Source: Gilvimarinus algae
GTDB taxonomy: Bacteria > Pseudomonadota > Gammaproteobacteria > Pseudomonadales > Cellvibrionaceae
Length of the DNA stretch: 64,000 bases
NCBI RefSeq assembly: GCF_030518215.1
Contig: NZ_JAULRT010000032.1
Span: forward strand, 1 to 64,000
Reading direction: 5' to 3'
Shown here: positions 41,138 to 50,910 of the stretch, in pieces
Layout: the number at the start of each line of letters is the position of its first letter
Position numbering within the stretch: position 1 is the first letter of the stretch
Notes under the pieces: model-generated
Seen by the model: only the letters and a program-made list of their open reading frames with translations
The model's database searches: none
What the model was told of the DNA's origin: nothing
Made by a program: the position numbers and the translations under genes

Positions 41138-44100
41138 TGAAACGGTGGATCCTGCGCGGTATTTTGTTTGTGGTGGTGCTGATCATGTCGCTGATCAGCG
41201 TGGCCACGGTGTTGATTGCCACCGAGCCTGGTACCCGGTGGCTTCTTGACGAGGCCAAAGCGCTGACCGGCGCGCGTTTTACTTACCGCGATGGCACACT
41301 GCTCAACGGTGTGCAATTGAGCGATCTACATTATCAAGCCGGTGTCGTCGATGTTCAGTTGCAAAGCGCCTCGGTGCGCTGGCACCCCGCCGGAGCTATC
41401 TGGGGGCTTTTGCTGGTCGATCACTTGCACCTCGATGGCTTGACGGTTGAGCTCACCCCCGCGGCGGACAAGGAGCAAGACAGCGCTGAAGATTTCGCCT
41501 GGCCTGATCTTGGGATACCACTGGTGGTGCGTGTCGGTGATCTCAAACTGCGCCGAGCACTGCTCGTTCAGGGGGATCATCGCTACCGGCTGGAGTCCCT
41601 GACAGGTGGTTTATCTTACGGGCCGCGGGCGTTGACGCTCGATGAAGTCCAGGCGCAAAGCGCCGGGCAAACGGCCCAGCTCAGCGGTGATATCGCCCTC
41701 GCCTACCCCTACGACTTGCAGGCGACCCTGGCCGTGGCCATGGTGCCACGGCCCGACACGGCAGCGCCTGACGACATTTCGCGTTTTATCCCCGACGTTT
41801 TGATCGACCGCGACCTCAAAGGTGAGTTGGAGGCAAAAGGGGATCTCACCGCACTGGATTTCTCCCTGGCGCTGATGGCGCCGGCTGAGCTTGAGGCCGA
41901 GGGCCGTTGGAGCACGGGCGTTGAAGGGGAGCCCGCCCTGGAGGCCCAAATAGATGCGCCGCTTCAGGCGCTGGCGAATTACTGGCTGGATATGCCGGCT
42001 GTGGCGGGAATGACCGCGGGCGGGCGTCTGTCGCTTGAAGGCTGGATTGACGACTACCGGGCCGTTTTTGTCGGCGACTATCAAGCTCAGGGTTACCCCG
42101 GGTTGGCGCTGGAGCTGGAGGCGAGCGGTGATACCGACCATTTGCAATTGTCGCGCATACTGCTTGGCGTCGATCAGGCCGAGCTTGAAGGCACTGGTGA
42201 GCTGGTTTGGCGCGAAGGGTTGAGCTGGCACCTGGATGCTCAGGCCGAGGGGGTGAACCCGGCGGTGCTGGTATCGGATTGGCCGGGCAATCTGCGTGGG
42301 CAATTTCGCAGTCGTGGTCAGTTCAAAGACGGTGAGCTCGAGTTGGACACTGCCCTGCATTCTCTCGATGGCACCTTGCGCTCGCTCGCCGTTGCCGGTT
42401 CGGGTGAGGTGAACTACCGGCCCGAGGAAATGCGGTTTACCGATCTGTCTCTGTCCATCGGTGCCAATCAAGCACACATTGACGGGCGGCTGGGTGAGCG
42501 CTTTGACATTGACTGGTCCGTGCGGGCGCCCTTGCTCGAGCAAATTGACCCCGCTATCGGCGGGCAGTTGGTGGTGGAAGGGCAGCTCAAGGGCAGTCGA
42601 GACGATCCACAGCTAACCGGTAGCGCCAGTGGAACCAACTTGCGCTGGCAGGACTACAGCGCCGCCCAGCTTTCGGTGAAGTCCGAGCTGGTTAATCTCG
42701 CCAACCGCCAGCTGCTGCTGGCCGCCGAGGCCGCCGATCTGCAGCTGGCTGGGCGGGCACTGGCAAGCGCCGAGCTGACGTTTAACGGCAACCCCGGTCA
42801 GCACAATGTGAGTCTGGCGCTGGAGCAGGATGAGCGAACTCAACTCAGCCTTGATGCCGCCGGTGGTTGGGATGGCGAACGCTGGGACGGTGCCCTGGGC
42901 AGCTTACAGCTGCGCTCGGGCTACTCACGCCCTCTGAGCCTGGCCGATGCCGCCGAGCTTACCCTGGCCGCAGACCGGGTGGCGCTCAGTGGCGCCTGCC
43001 TGGTAACCGAGCAGCGCCGGACCGATACCCAGCTGCAGGCCAAGCTGTGCGGCGAGGGTCATTGGGACCGTGAAAACGGCGCCGAGGCGGCCTTTAGTGT
43101 CGAGCGGCTGCCTTTGGCACTTCTGCGACGCTGGCTGAAAGAGGAAGTGGATGTCGAGGGCTATCTGCAAGGCGGCGGCGAGTTGTCCTGGGTACCCGGC
43201 CGCTCGCCGGTCATTTCGGCAGATTTACAGGCCGTGGACGGTGCCTTTATTCATCAGGTCAGCGAAGAGGAGAGTGATCGCTATCCCGTCAGCGCACTCA
43301 CCCTGTCCATGAGTCAGAAGGACGGGCAGCTGCAAGCCCGCTCGCGCCTGGCCTTTGAGGGCTACGGCGAGGTGAATGCCCAGTTGCAGGCCGGTGCCGG
43401 CGGCGAGAATCTGCGCGGTGAGGTGGTGGCGGCTCTGGATAATCTTTCGCCCCTGGAGGCTCTGCTGCCGGCGGTGCGCGATATTACCGGCAGTCTGTCG
43501 GCCAATGCGGACATCGCCGGCAGCCTTGCCCAGCCGCAGTTGACGGTGGACGCCCGCCTGAGCGACGGGGCCTTTGATCTGCCGTCTTTGGGGGTCAGTC
43601 TCTCGGGGCTCAACGCCAGAGCTCAGGGCAACCAGCAGGCGCTGGAGGTGACCGCCAATGCCAAAGCCGGTGAGGGCAATCTGGACCTGGTGGTGAACGC
43701 GACCGACTTAGTGGGCGATAACTGGCAGGTCATAGCGGAGATTGACGGAGAACAGGCCCATGTGATGAACATTCCTGCGCTCAATTTATGGGTGACACCG
43801 GATGTGACTGTGGAGGCCAGCACCTCGGGCATTAAGATCAGAGGCAGCACCCGGGTACCCAAGGCGCATGCGGTGATTAATACCTTGCCGGTTTCCGCCA
43901 CCCAGACTTCGGACGATGTGGTGGTGATTGACGCCGATACCAGTGCCTCGGGCAACGGCCGACTGCCGGTCTATATGGATTTGGATATTGTGCTGGGCGA
44001 CGAGGTCACCTTTGATGCCGCCGGCTTTAAGGCGCGTCTGGGTGGCGATCTGTCCATCGACAAGTCGCCCAGCAGGGCGATCTATGCTGTGGGCAGCATT

Positions 44101-44667
44101 AATATTATCGATGGCCGCTTCCAGGCCTACGGCCAGGACCTCACCATCGAGCGGGGTACCTTATCGTTCCAGGGGCCGCTGGATGATCCTGGCCTGAACG
44201 TCACCGCCACACGTGAAGTGGATGACGTGCAGGTGGGTCTGATCATTGGGGGTACTTTGCAAAAACCGGTGACGGAAATTTATTCCCGCCCGCAGCAGAC
44301 AGAGAGTAATGCCATGTCCATGCTCTTTACCGGCAAGCCGCTCGACGGCGCCTCCTCTGGCGAGGCATCCATGCTGGTCAACGCCATTGCCAAGCTGGGT
44401 ATCAAGCGCGGCCAGTTTCTGGCCGATGACATTGCCGGGCGTTTTGGTCTGGATGAGCTGACCATCAAATCCGAAGACGATGTGAAAGACAGCCGCCTAT
44501 GGCTCGGCAAATACCTCACGGAAGACTTGTACGTACATTACGCCATTGGCCTGTTTGACAGCATCTCCACCGTTGGCGTGACCTACTTTATCAGTGACAA
44601 CCTGCGCCTCGAGGCCGAGTCCGGCGAGGTTCAAAGTGCGGATCTTATTTTCCGCATGGAGCGTTAG
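41137..44667 (+). CDS. tamB: translocation and assembly module inner-membrane protein TamB
   Basis: 1176 residues. A single N-terminal membrane anchor (about 5-28, LRGILFVVVLIMSLISVATVL), then a very long repetitive beta-strand region with the hydrophobic-groove pattern of AsmA-like bridges, and the DUF490 C-terminal domain (from about 860, INIIDGRFQAYGQDLTIERGTLSFQGPLDDPGLNVTA and later KYLTEDLYVHYAIGLFD). It spans the periplasm to TamA. Translationally coupled to tamA. Confidence 0.95.
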   Translation: MKRWILRGILFVVVLIMSLISVATVLIATEPGTRWLLDEAKALTGARFTYRDGTLLNGVQLSDLHYQAGVVDVQLQSASVRWHPAGAIWGLLLVDHLHLDGLTVELTPAADKEQDSAEDFAWPDLGIPLVVRVGDLKLRRALLVQGDHRYRLESLTGGLSYGPRALTLDEVQAQSAGQTAQLSGDIALAYPYDLQATLAVAMVPRPDTAAPDDISRFIPDVLIDRDLKGELEAKGDLTALDFSLALMAPAELEAEGRWSTGVEGEPALEAQIDAPLQALANYWLDMPAVAGMTAGGRLSLEGWIDDYRAVFVGDYQAQGYPGLALELEASGDTDHLQLSRILLGVDQAELEGTGELVWREGLSWHLDAQAEGVNPAVLVSDWPGNLRGQFRSRGQFKDGELELDTALHSLDGTLRSLAVAGSGEVNYRPEEMRFTDLSLSIGANQAHIDGRLGERFDIDWSVRAPLLEQIDPAIGGQLVVEGQLKGSRDDPQLTGSASGTNLRWQDYSAAQLSVKSELVNLANRQLLLAAEAADLQLAGRALASAELTFNGNPGQHNVSLALEQDERTQLSLDAAGGWDGERWDGALGSLQLRSGYSRPLSLADAAELTLAADRVALSGACLVTEQRRTDTQLQAKLCGEGHWDRENGAEAAFSVERLPLALLRRWLKEEVDVEGYLQGGGELSWVPGRSPVISADLQAVDGAFIHQVSEEESDRYPVSALTLSMSQKDGQLQARSRLAFEGYGEVNAQLQAGAGGENLRGEVVAALDNLSPLEALLPAVRDITGSLSANADIAGSLAQPQLTVDARLSDGAFDLPSLGVSLSGLNARAQGNQQALEVTANAKAGEGNLDLVVNATDLVGDNWQVIAEIDGEQAHVMNIPALNLWVTPDVTVEASTSGIKIRGSTRVPKAHAVINTLPVSATQTSDDVVVIDADTSASGNGRLPVYMDLDIVLGDEVTFDAAGFKARLGGDLSIDKSPSRAIYAVGSINIIDGRFQAYGQDLTIERGTLSFQGPLDDPGLNVTATREVDDVQVGLIIGGTLQKPVTEIYSRPQQTESNAMSMLFTGKPLDGASSGEASMLVNAIAKLGIKRGQFLADDIAGRFGLDELTIKSEDDVKDSRLWLGKYLTEDLYVHYAIGLFDSISTVGVTYFISDNLRLEAESGEVQSADLIFRMER

Positions 44668-44724
44668 ACCGCTCCTTGGTTGTGCGCCTATCTCAAAAAC
44701 ACAAATAAAGACGCGCTTTGGCGA

Positions 44725-44768
44725 GCATTATATTGGTGCTCTATTTGGTCTCTGTCTTTAATTGGTGC
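44725..44768. promoter_or_regulatory. NtrC-like enhancer sites upstream of the FNT operon
   Basis: GCATTATATTGGTGC (44725-44739) is close to the NtrC dyad GCACCATATTGGTGC, and GTCTTTAATTGGTGC (44754-44768) carries a perfect right half 29 bases further, a spacing near three helix turns as at glnA. A third TGGTGCA half-site is at 44943. They lie about 230-275 bases upstream of the sigma54 promoter, an enhancer distance. Binding is inferred. Confidence 0.6.
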
Positions 44769-44998
44769 AATTATCCCGGCTTTCTCAGTTTTTTCGCTCA
44801 TAAAAAATTTATGGCTCGGTTTGGATTTTTCCAAGCTGAAGGTGGACCGGGATTTCCTGCCAAAATTAGGGGGGATTGCTCCAATGTGGAGCAGCGTTGG
44901 GCGGGTCGGGCACTAAAATGAAACGATAGTTTCGGCCTAAAGTGGTGCATAAATAATAATGTTCTTATTTTTCATGGGGTTGTGGTAAATTTTGATGA

Positions 44999-45014
44999 TG
45001 GCACAGTGCTTGCG
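44999..45014 (+). promoter_or_regulatory. sigma54 promoter before the formate/nitrite transporter
   Basis: TGGCACA-GTGC-TTGCG matches TGGCACG-N4-TTGCW; GG (45000-45001) and GC (45012-45013) are spaced by ten. It lies 41 bases before the ATG. Among the three sigma54 promoters in this window it has the best -24 box. Confidence 0.8.
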
Positions 45015-45054
45015 AAGGGCTGGGTAAACTGTTGTCCCTTAACGAGAGAGTGCC

Positions 45055-45870
45055 ATGGCTTATATAGAACCCGCAGAGTTTGTGACCAAGATGGTCGATT
45101 CCGGTGAGCAGAAAGTCTATATGTCCACCAAAGATACCCTGATCCGCGCCTTTATGGCCGGCGCCATCCTGGCTCTGGCCGCGATGTTTGCCATCACCAT
45201 TACGGTGAATACCGGAAACCCGCTGGTCGGCGCTATTTTGTTCCCCGTCGGTTTCGTCATGTTGTACCTGATGAAGTTTGATTTGCTCACCGGCGTTTTT
45301 ACACTGGTGCCTCTGGCCTTAATCGACAGGCGCCCGGGTGTCACCTTTGGGCAGGTGATGCGCAACTGGGGCCTGGTGTTTGTTGGTAACTTTGCCGGCG
45401 CCCTGACGGTCGCGTTTTTTATGTCGTTTATTCTAACCTATGGCTACAACGTGGACGGCGGTGAGCTGGCCGCCAAAGTTGGCAGTATTGGTGAGTCGCG
45501 CACGGTGGGCTACCAGGCTCATGGATTTGAAGGTTGGATGACCATTTTTATCCGGGGCATGTTGTGTAACTGGATGGTGTCCATGGGCGTTGTCGGCGCT
45601 ATGATCTCCACCTCAGCCACCAGTAAAATGTTTGCCATGTGGATGCCGATCATGCTGTTCTTTTACATGGGTTTTGAACACTCCATCGTCAATATGTTCT
45701 TGTTCCCCTTCTCCATGATCATGGGCGGTGAATTTACCGTCAGCGACTATCTGTTATGGAACGAATTGCCCACCGCCTTGGGTAACCTGGTGGGCGGTTT
45801 TCTGTTGGTGGGTTTACCGCTCTACTACACGCACGTGCGCACCAGCCCCGAGCGCAGCTTGAGTCGCTGA
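45055..45870 (+). CDS. formate/nitrite transporter family channel (NirC-like)
   Basis: 271 residues with six membrane helices of the FNT fold. Signature stretches: AFMAGAILALAAMFAI, LVGAILFPVGFVMLYLMKFDLLTG (omega-loop region), NWGLVFVGNFAGAL, FIRGMLCNWMVSMGVVGAM and FEHSIVNMFLFP. Pentameric channel for formate or nitrite at the inner membrane. NtrC-like sites and the sigma54 promoter point to nitrogen control, so nitrite rather than formate is more likely. A protein phosphatase/kinase fusion follows after 17 bases. Confidence 0.9.
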   Translation: MAYIEPAEFVTKMVDSGEQKVYMSTKDTLIRAFMAGAILALAAMFAITITVNTGNPLVGAILFPVGFVMLYLMKFDLLTGVFTLVPLALIDRRPGVTFGQVMRNWGLVFVGNFAGALTVAFFMSFILTYGYNVDGGELAAKVGSIGESRTVGYQAHGFEGWMTIFIRGMLCNWMVSMGVVGAMISTSATSKMFAMWMPIMLFFYMGFEHSIVNMFLFPFSMIMGGEFTVSDYLLWNELPTALGNLVGGFLLVGLPLYYTHVRTSPERSLSR

Positions 45871-45887
45871 GCGCCGTTGCGGCCTCA

Positions 45888-47603
45888 ATGAAGGATTGTT
45901 TAAAAGTCCGCCTTGGACAATGCACCGACAAAGGCTTGAAAAAAATCAATCAGGACTTTGTTGGTGCCTGTATTCCGCAAGAGCCCATGCTCAGCGGCAA
46001 GGGTGTTGCCTTAGCGCTCGCCGATGGCATCAGCAGCAGTGGTGTGAGTCAAGTGGCCAGTGAGACGGCAGTGTCCAGTTTTCTCGCGGACTACTATTGC
46101 ACCAGCGATGCCTGGTCGGTAAAAAACTCGGTGCGCAAAGTATTACAGGCGACCAACTCCTGGTTGTATTCGCAAACCCGAGCCAGCCCCTACCGTTTTG
46201 ATCGCGATAAGGGCTACATCTGCACCTTCTGCGCACTGGTGATTAAGTCCAATACCGCGCACCTGTTTCACTGTGGGGACAGCCGCATTTACCGGCTGTT
46301 GGATGGGACTCTGGAGCCTCTGACTGAGGATCATCGCCATCGTCTCAGTGCCGATGAGGGTTACCTGACCCGCGCGCTCGGCGTGCATCAGACGCTCGAG
46401 GTGGATTATCGCCAGTGCGGCCTGGAGCCGGGCGATTGTTTTATGCTGGCCACCGATGGCGTCTATGAATTTATCAACGCCGAGCAAGTGTTCGGCGTCC
46501 TTGCCGGGTGTGGTGACGATCTCGATGCCGCGGCTCGCCAGCTGGTCGATACTGCGTTGGCGAATGGCAGTGACGATAACCTGAGTGTACAACTGCTGCG
46601 CATTGAGCAGTTGCCCGGCCAGTCTGCCCATGAAGTTCAGCAGCAGTTGGATAGTCTGCCGTTACCACCGAAGCTGCAGCCGCGTATGGAGTTTGATGGC
46701 TATAAAATTTTGCGCGATATTTACATCAGTAGCCGTAGTCACGTGTACCTTGCCGAGGATCTGCATACGGGCCAGCAGCTGGTCATTAAAACGCCGTCAG
46801 TGGAGGAGCGCAGTAACCGCGAATATTTGGAGCGGTTTTTAATGGAAGACTGGATCGCCCGGCGTATTGATAACCTGCATGTGCTGAAAGCGCCAGCGCT
46901 GCAGCGGCAGCGCCGCTACCTGTATCTGGTGACTGAGTACATCGAGGGGCAGACACTGGCGCAGTGGATGCGCGATCATGCGGTTCCGGATCTCGAACAG
47001 GTGCGCAACCTGATGGAGCAGATTGCCCGCGGCCTGCAGGCCTTCCACCGCCAGGAGATGATTCATCAGGACCTGCGCCCCAACAACATCATGCTCGAGC
47101 GCGACGGCACGGTGAAAATTATTGATTTCGGTTCAACCCGGGTGGCCGGTGTCGCGGAGACGCGCCCTCTGGATGGCCGCATTCACGGCACAGCGCAATT
47201 TACCGCGCCGGAGTATTTTTCTGGTGAGGAACCGAGTGCACGATCGGATATTTTCTCTCTGGGGGTTATTTGCTATCAGCTGCTCACCGGCGACCTACCC
47301 TATGGCACCGCCGTCGCCAAGGCGCGCGATCCCCGTGCGCAGCAAAAACTGCAATACCGCTCCATGCGCCTAAAACGCCGCGATCTGCCCGACTGGGTGG
47401 ACCAAGCCGTGCGCAAAGCCGTGCAGGTGAAACCGCACAAACGCTATTCATTGCTGAGTGAGTTTGTCACGGATCTGCGCAAACCCAATCAGGCGTTCTT
47501 ACAAAAAAGTCGGCCCCCTTTGATCGAGCGCAACCCGGTGTTGTTCTGGCAGTGTGTTTCTTTGGTCCTGCTCGGCTTGTTGCTGTGGCAGTGGTTTGAA
47601 TAA
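45888..47603 (+). CDS. bifunctional PP2C phosphatase / Ser-Thr protein kinase, membrane-anchored
   Basis: 571 residues. Residues 1-245 are a PP2C phosphatase (NQDFVGA, ALADGISSSG with Asp46, FHCGDSRIYR, MLATDGVYE, GSDDNLSVQL). From 270 a Hanks-type kinase follows: Lys301 in LVIKTPS, catalytic loop HQDLRPNNIML (His393; HRD is HQD), DFG at about 414, and ARSDIFSLGVICYQLLTG. The glycine loop (ILRDIYISSRSHVYLAED) is poor. A C-terminal helix (VLFWQCVSLVLLGLLLWQW) anchors it with the enzyme in the cytoplasm. Such fusions recur beside nitrate/nitrite transport genes; target unknown. Confidence 0.92.
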   Translation: MKDCLKVRLGQCTDKGLKKINQDFVGACIPQEPMLSGKGVALALADGISSSGVSQVASETAVSSFLADYYCTSDAWSVKNSVRKVLQATNSWLYSQTRASPYRFDRDKGYICTFCALVIKSNTAHLFHCGDSRIYRLLDGTLEPLTEDHRHRLSADEGYLTRALGVHQTLEVDYRQCGLEPGDCFMLATDGVYEFINAEQVFGVLAGCGDDLDAAARQLVDTALANGSDDNLSVQLLRIEQLPGQSAHEVQQQLDSLPLPPKLQPRMEFDGYKILRDIYISSRSHVYLAEDLHTGQQLVIKTPSVEERSNREYLERFLMEDWIARRIDNLHVLKAPALQRQRRYLYLVTEYIEGQTLAQWMRDHAVPDLEQVRNLMEQIARGLQAFHRQEMIHQDLRPNNIMLERDGTVKIIDFGSTRVAGVAETRPLDGRIHGTAQFTAPEYFSGEEPSARSDIFSLGVICYQLLTGDLPYGTAVAKARDPRAQQKLQYRSMRLKRRDLPDWVDQAVRKAVQVKPHKRYSLLSEFVTDLRKPNQAFLQKSRPPLIERNPVLFWQCVSLVLLGLLLWQWFE

Positions 47604-47606
47604 AAA

Positions 47607-47628
47607 AGCCGGCGTTATCGCCGGCTTG
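47607..47628. terminator. terminator hairpin after the kinase gene
   Basis: AAGCCGGCG-TTAT-CGCCGGCTT, a perfect nine-base stem that starts four bases after the stop codon, with A-rich sequence before it and TTGTT after. Can work for both convergent genes. Confidence 0.8.
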
Positions 47629-47648
47629 TTAGGGGAATGACAGAAGTC

Positions 47649-48053
47649 TCAGGGCGTCAGTACAACCTTGACCGTGCCGTCCACTTCACCGGAGTTGATA
47701 TAACCAATAGCCCCGGGCGTACTGGCCACTGCCGCTTTGACCGCTGAGGTGGAATCCAGCGTTCGCGGCGGCTGGCCTTTACCCGTGAACACCTGCTTGG
47801 ACCAAAAGGCGTTGAGCTGGGCCTGCGAGCGACCGGTGACTTTGGTGTGAAATTCTTCGCGCAGTGGTTGGCCCTCGGCTAAATCAATGGGGTCGGCGCT
47901 CTGGCCATTGGGCAGTTGTTTGCTGCGACCGATAAAAAGGTCGCGCACCTGGTTGGCATCCATGCTGTCCGGGCCTGAGGGGTGAGTGATGACCACCACG
48001 TCAGCGAGGGCCGCGGGCGCGCAGAGTAGCAGGGCGAGCAGTAAATGTTTCAT
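47649..48053 (-). CDS. PstS-like phosphate-binding domain protein (stand-alone)
   Basis: 134 residues; signal peptide MKHLLLALLLCAPAALA. The mature part is the short PBP-like domain: SGPDSMDANQVRDLFIGRSKQLPNGQSADPIDLAEG, FWSKQVFTGKGQPPRTLDS, VASTPGAIGYINSGEVDG. It resembles the C-terminal lobe of phosphate-binding proteins but is half their size, so it probably does not bind alone in the PstS way. It follows a porin and a chemoreceptor on the same strand, 12 bases after the porin gene. Confidence 0.82.
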   Translation of the reverse strand: MKHLLLALLLCAPAALADVVVITHPSGPDSMDANQVRDLFIGRSKQLPNGQSADPIDLAEGQPLREEFHTKVTGRSQAQLNAFWSKQVFTGKGQPPRTLDSTSAVKAAVASTPGAIGYINSGEVDGTVKVVLTP

Positions 48054-48065
48054 CGTGCGTCCTCC

Positions 48066-49283
48066 CTAAAATGCCGAGTCGAGTTTGATGGAATAGACAT
48101 CGACGTCATCGTAGAGCACCACCGGTGCCGTGTTACCCGCCAGGCCGCCACCGGTATCGCCGAAATCCGAGGCCCGCGTGACATCAAATTTAAGCGCGAC
48201 GTTGCTCATCACATCCCAGCGTACCCCGAGGCTGTAGGCGCTGCGCTCGGTGTTTTGCACATCCGACAAGGCAATGGCGGCGGTGTTGCCAAACAGAGGA
48301 CTCTGGGGGTTGGAAATCGCCGAAAAAATAAACGCGCGGGTATAAGGGCGTTCGTCGTCGTCCTTGGTCTCGCGAATAGAGTAGGTGGCGTAAGGTGTAA
48401 GCGAGCCAAAGGTGTAGGCAAGGGTCAGGTAGCCCGCGTCGGCATCGGGTGTCGCCCCTTCAATTTCCAGGCGGGTAAACTCCGACAATATTTGCAGACT
48501 GCCGTTGTTATAGCCAAAGCCGAGACCGTAAAAATCCGTGGCCAAATCCTCGCCGCCGGTGCTGATGTCGGTCGTGGCGTAGTTGCCGCGCAGGGTCCAG
48601 GTGAAATCGGTCCAGGTCGCCGAGCCACCGAACAGGTCGTTGACCTCAAGGCGAACCTCCTGCCCGGATTGAGTAATGTCTTCCTCTGACTCTCCGGCAA
48701 AGGCCTGCAGGGTCAATGTCGACATGTCAAAGTTGATGTCGTAGAGACCGTCGATGCCCGTATAGCTGGTTACCGGTATTGCGCCGTAAACTTCTTCGGG
48801 CGGGCGCAACCAGGGCTGGGCGTAACCCACTTCCAGTGAGTCCGAATACATAAACAGCGGCAGGCGCATCTTGCCGGCCCGCGCCTTAAAGCTGGGGGTA
48901 AATTGGTGGCTGATGTAGGCCCACTCCAGTGCCGGCTCCCAATCCTCGTTGCCGCGGCCGACCAGCTGCATGGTGACTTCGGTTTTATCGCTGATAGAGA
49001 AAACACCCTGCAAGCCAAACAGGCTTTCGTTTTCAAAGGTGCCTTCTTCTAAGTAGCCCGCGTAGTCGGCATCGTTACTGGCAAGGCCGTAGGCAACGCT
49101 GAAAAAACCGTTAAATCGCAATTTGTCATCCACCGGTTTGTTCAGCTGTTGTTGCATGGATTGTACTTGCTGCTCCAGGGCGGCAATGCGCTCCTGGTCA
49201 TCGGCGTTGGCACTGGCACAGGCCAGTAGCAAGGCGGCAATGCTGGCGCAGCTCAGTACTCGGGTGTGGCGGTAGGCAATCAT
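48066..49283 (-). CDS. outer-membrane porin with N-terminal coiled coil
   Basis: 405 residues from the ATG at 49283, preceded by AAGGAGAG. Signal peptide ends near ASANA; then a short coiled coil (DQERIAALEQQVQSMQQQLN) that may tie trimers to the wall, then an outer-membrane barrel with alternating strands (LRFNGFFSVAYGL, FSISDKTEVTMQLVGRG) and the C-terminal aromatic VDVYSIKLDSAF. A DcaP-like or phosphate-porin-like channel; substrate unknown. Probably one operon with the PstS-like gene. Confidence 0.85.
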   Translation of the reverse strand: MIAYRHTRVLSCASIAALLLACASANADDQERIAALEQQVQSMQQQLNKPVDDKLRFNGFFSVAYGLASNDADYAGYLEEGTFENESLFGLQGVFSISDKTEVTMQLVGRGNEDWEPALEWAYISHQFTPSFKARAGKMRLPLFMYSDSLEVGYAQPWLRPPEEVYGAIPVTSYTGIDGLYDINFDMSTLTLQAFAGESEEDITQSGQEVRLEVNDLFGGSATWTDFTWTLRGNYATTDISTGGEDLATDFYGLGFGYNNGSLQILSEFTRLEIEGATPDADAGYLTLAYTFGSLTPYATYSIRETKDDDERPYTRAFIFSAISNPQSPLFGNTAAIALSDVQNTERSAYSLGVRWDVMSNVALKFDVTRASDFGDTGGGLAGNTAPVVLYDDVDVYSIKLDSAF

Positions 49284-49305
49284 GGTGCTCTCCTTGTAGG
49301 TTTTT

Positions 49306-50910
49306 TTAAACCTTAAATTGTGATGCGACGGCACCCAGACGCTTGGAGATATCATCGATATCCTGGCAGATTCCATTCATGGCACTGGTGCTGTCTGTAA
49401 CGGTTTCCGTGTTTTGATGAATGTCGGTAACGTGCGACATCACCTCGTTAAAGGTGGCGCTTTGTTCGTGGGTGGCCGCGGCAATCTGATCGTTAAAGGT
49501 GCTGATCTCACGCACGCTGGCGAGAATGGTTTTCAGAGCCTGCTCTGATTGCTGAGTCGCCTCTACACCGGAGTTGGCTCTTTCCACACTGGCCTCCATG
49601 GCGGTGACTGCGCTCTGCGACACTTGTTGCAGCTCGCTGATGACCGTGTGGATTTCCTCAGTTGCCTGGCGGGTGCGTACGGCCAGGTCGCGCACTTCGT
49701 CCGCTACCACCGCAAAGCCGCGGCCGTGCTCTCCGGCGCGCGCGGCTTCAATCGCTGCGTTAAGGGCCAGCAGGTTGGTTTGCTCCGCGACGTTTTGAAT
49801 GGTGTTGAGCAGCTTGCCGACATCGGCGCTAAAGCTGTCGAACTTGTTGACCACCTCAGCGGAATTTTTGACGTCGCCGGCCAGTTCGGTAATGGTTTTG
49901 ACGTTGGTGTTCAGGGTGATCTGACCCTGCTCGGCGGTCTGGTTGATTTCCCCGGCCTGAATCGAGGCGTTACTGGCGAACTCGGCCACTTCCTGAACGC
50001 TGGTCATCAATTCTTCAATGGCGGTGCGCGTAGCGGAAATGGCACTGGCTTGGGCGGCAATTTCCCGCACATTGTCGCCGCTGGTGTTGGTCAGGCGCGC
50101 GGATACCTCGCTCAATGAGGCTACGTCTTTAAGGACCTCGGCGAAGGAGGCGTGCAGCTTTTCGACAAACGCGTTGAAGTTATTCACCAGGCCGCGGATT
50201 TCATCGGAACCGGTATAGTGGATCCGGGAGGTGAGGTCGCCTTCGCCCGAGGCCATTTCCCCAAGCGAGTGGGAGACCTGCTCAAGGTTGCGGGTAATGG
50301 AGCGGCTGATCAGCAGGCTGATAGTGACCAGCACAATAATGGCGATGATTGAGATACCCAGCGAAATCTTGCCGGCAGTTGCGGAGCCCTGCAAAGTGGT
50401 GCCGATCGATTGGGTAAAATTGTTTTCGGTTTGCTGCTTCATGGTGTCCAGTTGCTCGCGCAGCTGGTTAAGGCGCTCGGCGTTGCGCCTGGCATCGTCA
50501 GCAACCTTGGAAAAGTCCACGGTGCCGTCGATAAAACTGCGGGCAATGCCCGTGGCCGTCTGGTACCAGGTGTCGAGCATATCGCCCACCGCTCTGGCCT
50601 TGTCCCGCTCGCCAAGACTCTCCAGTCGCCCCAAATTGCTTTGAATCAATTGATACTGTTTGTTGGCATCGTTCAGTGGTTCAGTGTCGCCCGTGGTCAC
50701 AGCTGAATTGATGTACTGCTCCATCAGCAGCAAAGTGGCGAGATTGACCGTGGTCAGCTCCAGGGTGGGATAGAGCCGCTCTTGTACGTCTTCGAGTCTT
50801 TTGGCATTGCCCCGCTCTACGGCAAGGGTGTAGCCCTGGCTGACGACAAAAGCCACAAGGGCAATCACAACAATCAGCAGCAGCTTGTGGGAGATTTTCA
50901 GTTTTAGCAC
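49306..50910 (-). CDS. methyl-accepting chemotaxis protein
   Basis: 534 residues. First membrane helix (about 9-29), a periplasmic four-helix bundle sensor (about 30-185, [25 protein letters not shown]), second helix ([21 protein letters not shown]), HAMP domain, then the long signalling hairpin with the tip [35 protein letters not shown]. No C-terminal CheR pentapeptide. Detects an unknown ligand and feeds CheA. Located 22 bases upstream of the porin gene on the same strand. Confidence 0.95.
   Translation of the reverse strand: MLKLKISHKLLLIVVIALVAFVVSQGYTLAVERGNAKRLEDVQERLYPTLELTTVNLATLLLMEQYINSAVTTGDTEPLNDANKQYQLIQSNLGRLESLGERDKARAVGDMLDTWYQTATGIARSFIDGTVDFSKVADDARRNAERLNQLREQLDTMKQQTENNFTQSIGTTLQGSATAGKISLGISIIAIIVLVTISLLISRSITRNLEQVSHSLGEMASGEGDLTSRIHYTGSDEIRGLVNNFNAFVEKLHASFAEVLKDVASLSEVSARLTNTSGDNVREIAAQASAISATRTAIEELMTSVQEVAEFASNASIQAGEINQTAEQGQITLNTNVKTITELAGDVKNSAEVVNKFDSFSADVGKLLNTIQNVAEQTNLLALNAAIEAARAGEHGRGFAVVADEVRDLAVRTRQATEEIHTVISELQQVSQSAVTAMEASVERANSGVEATQQSEQALKTILASVREISTFNDQIAAATHEQSATFNEVMSHVTDIHQNTETVTDSTSAMNGICQDIDDISKRLGAVASQFKV

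Larger units (their letters stand above)
44668..45054. other. 387-base control region between tamB and the FNT gene
   Basis: No gene is supported here. It is AT-richer than its surroundings and holds the NtrC-like sites (44725-44768) and a sigma54 promoter (44999-45014). Short frames in it have no ribosome site or family resemblance. No T-rich terminator hairpin is seen right after tamB. Confidence 0.6.

Noticed and set aside
44680-44921. Small frames after tamB
   Set aside because: They cross the NtrC-like sites, overlap one another, have no ribosome site and no family resemblance.
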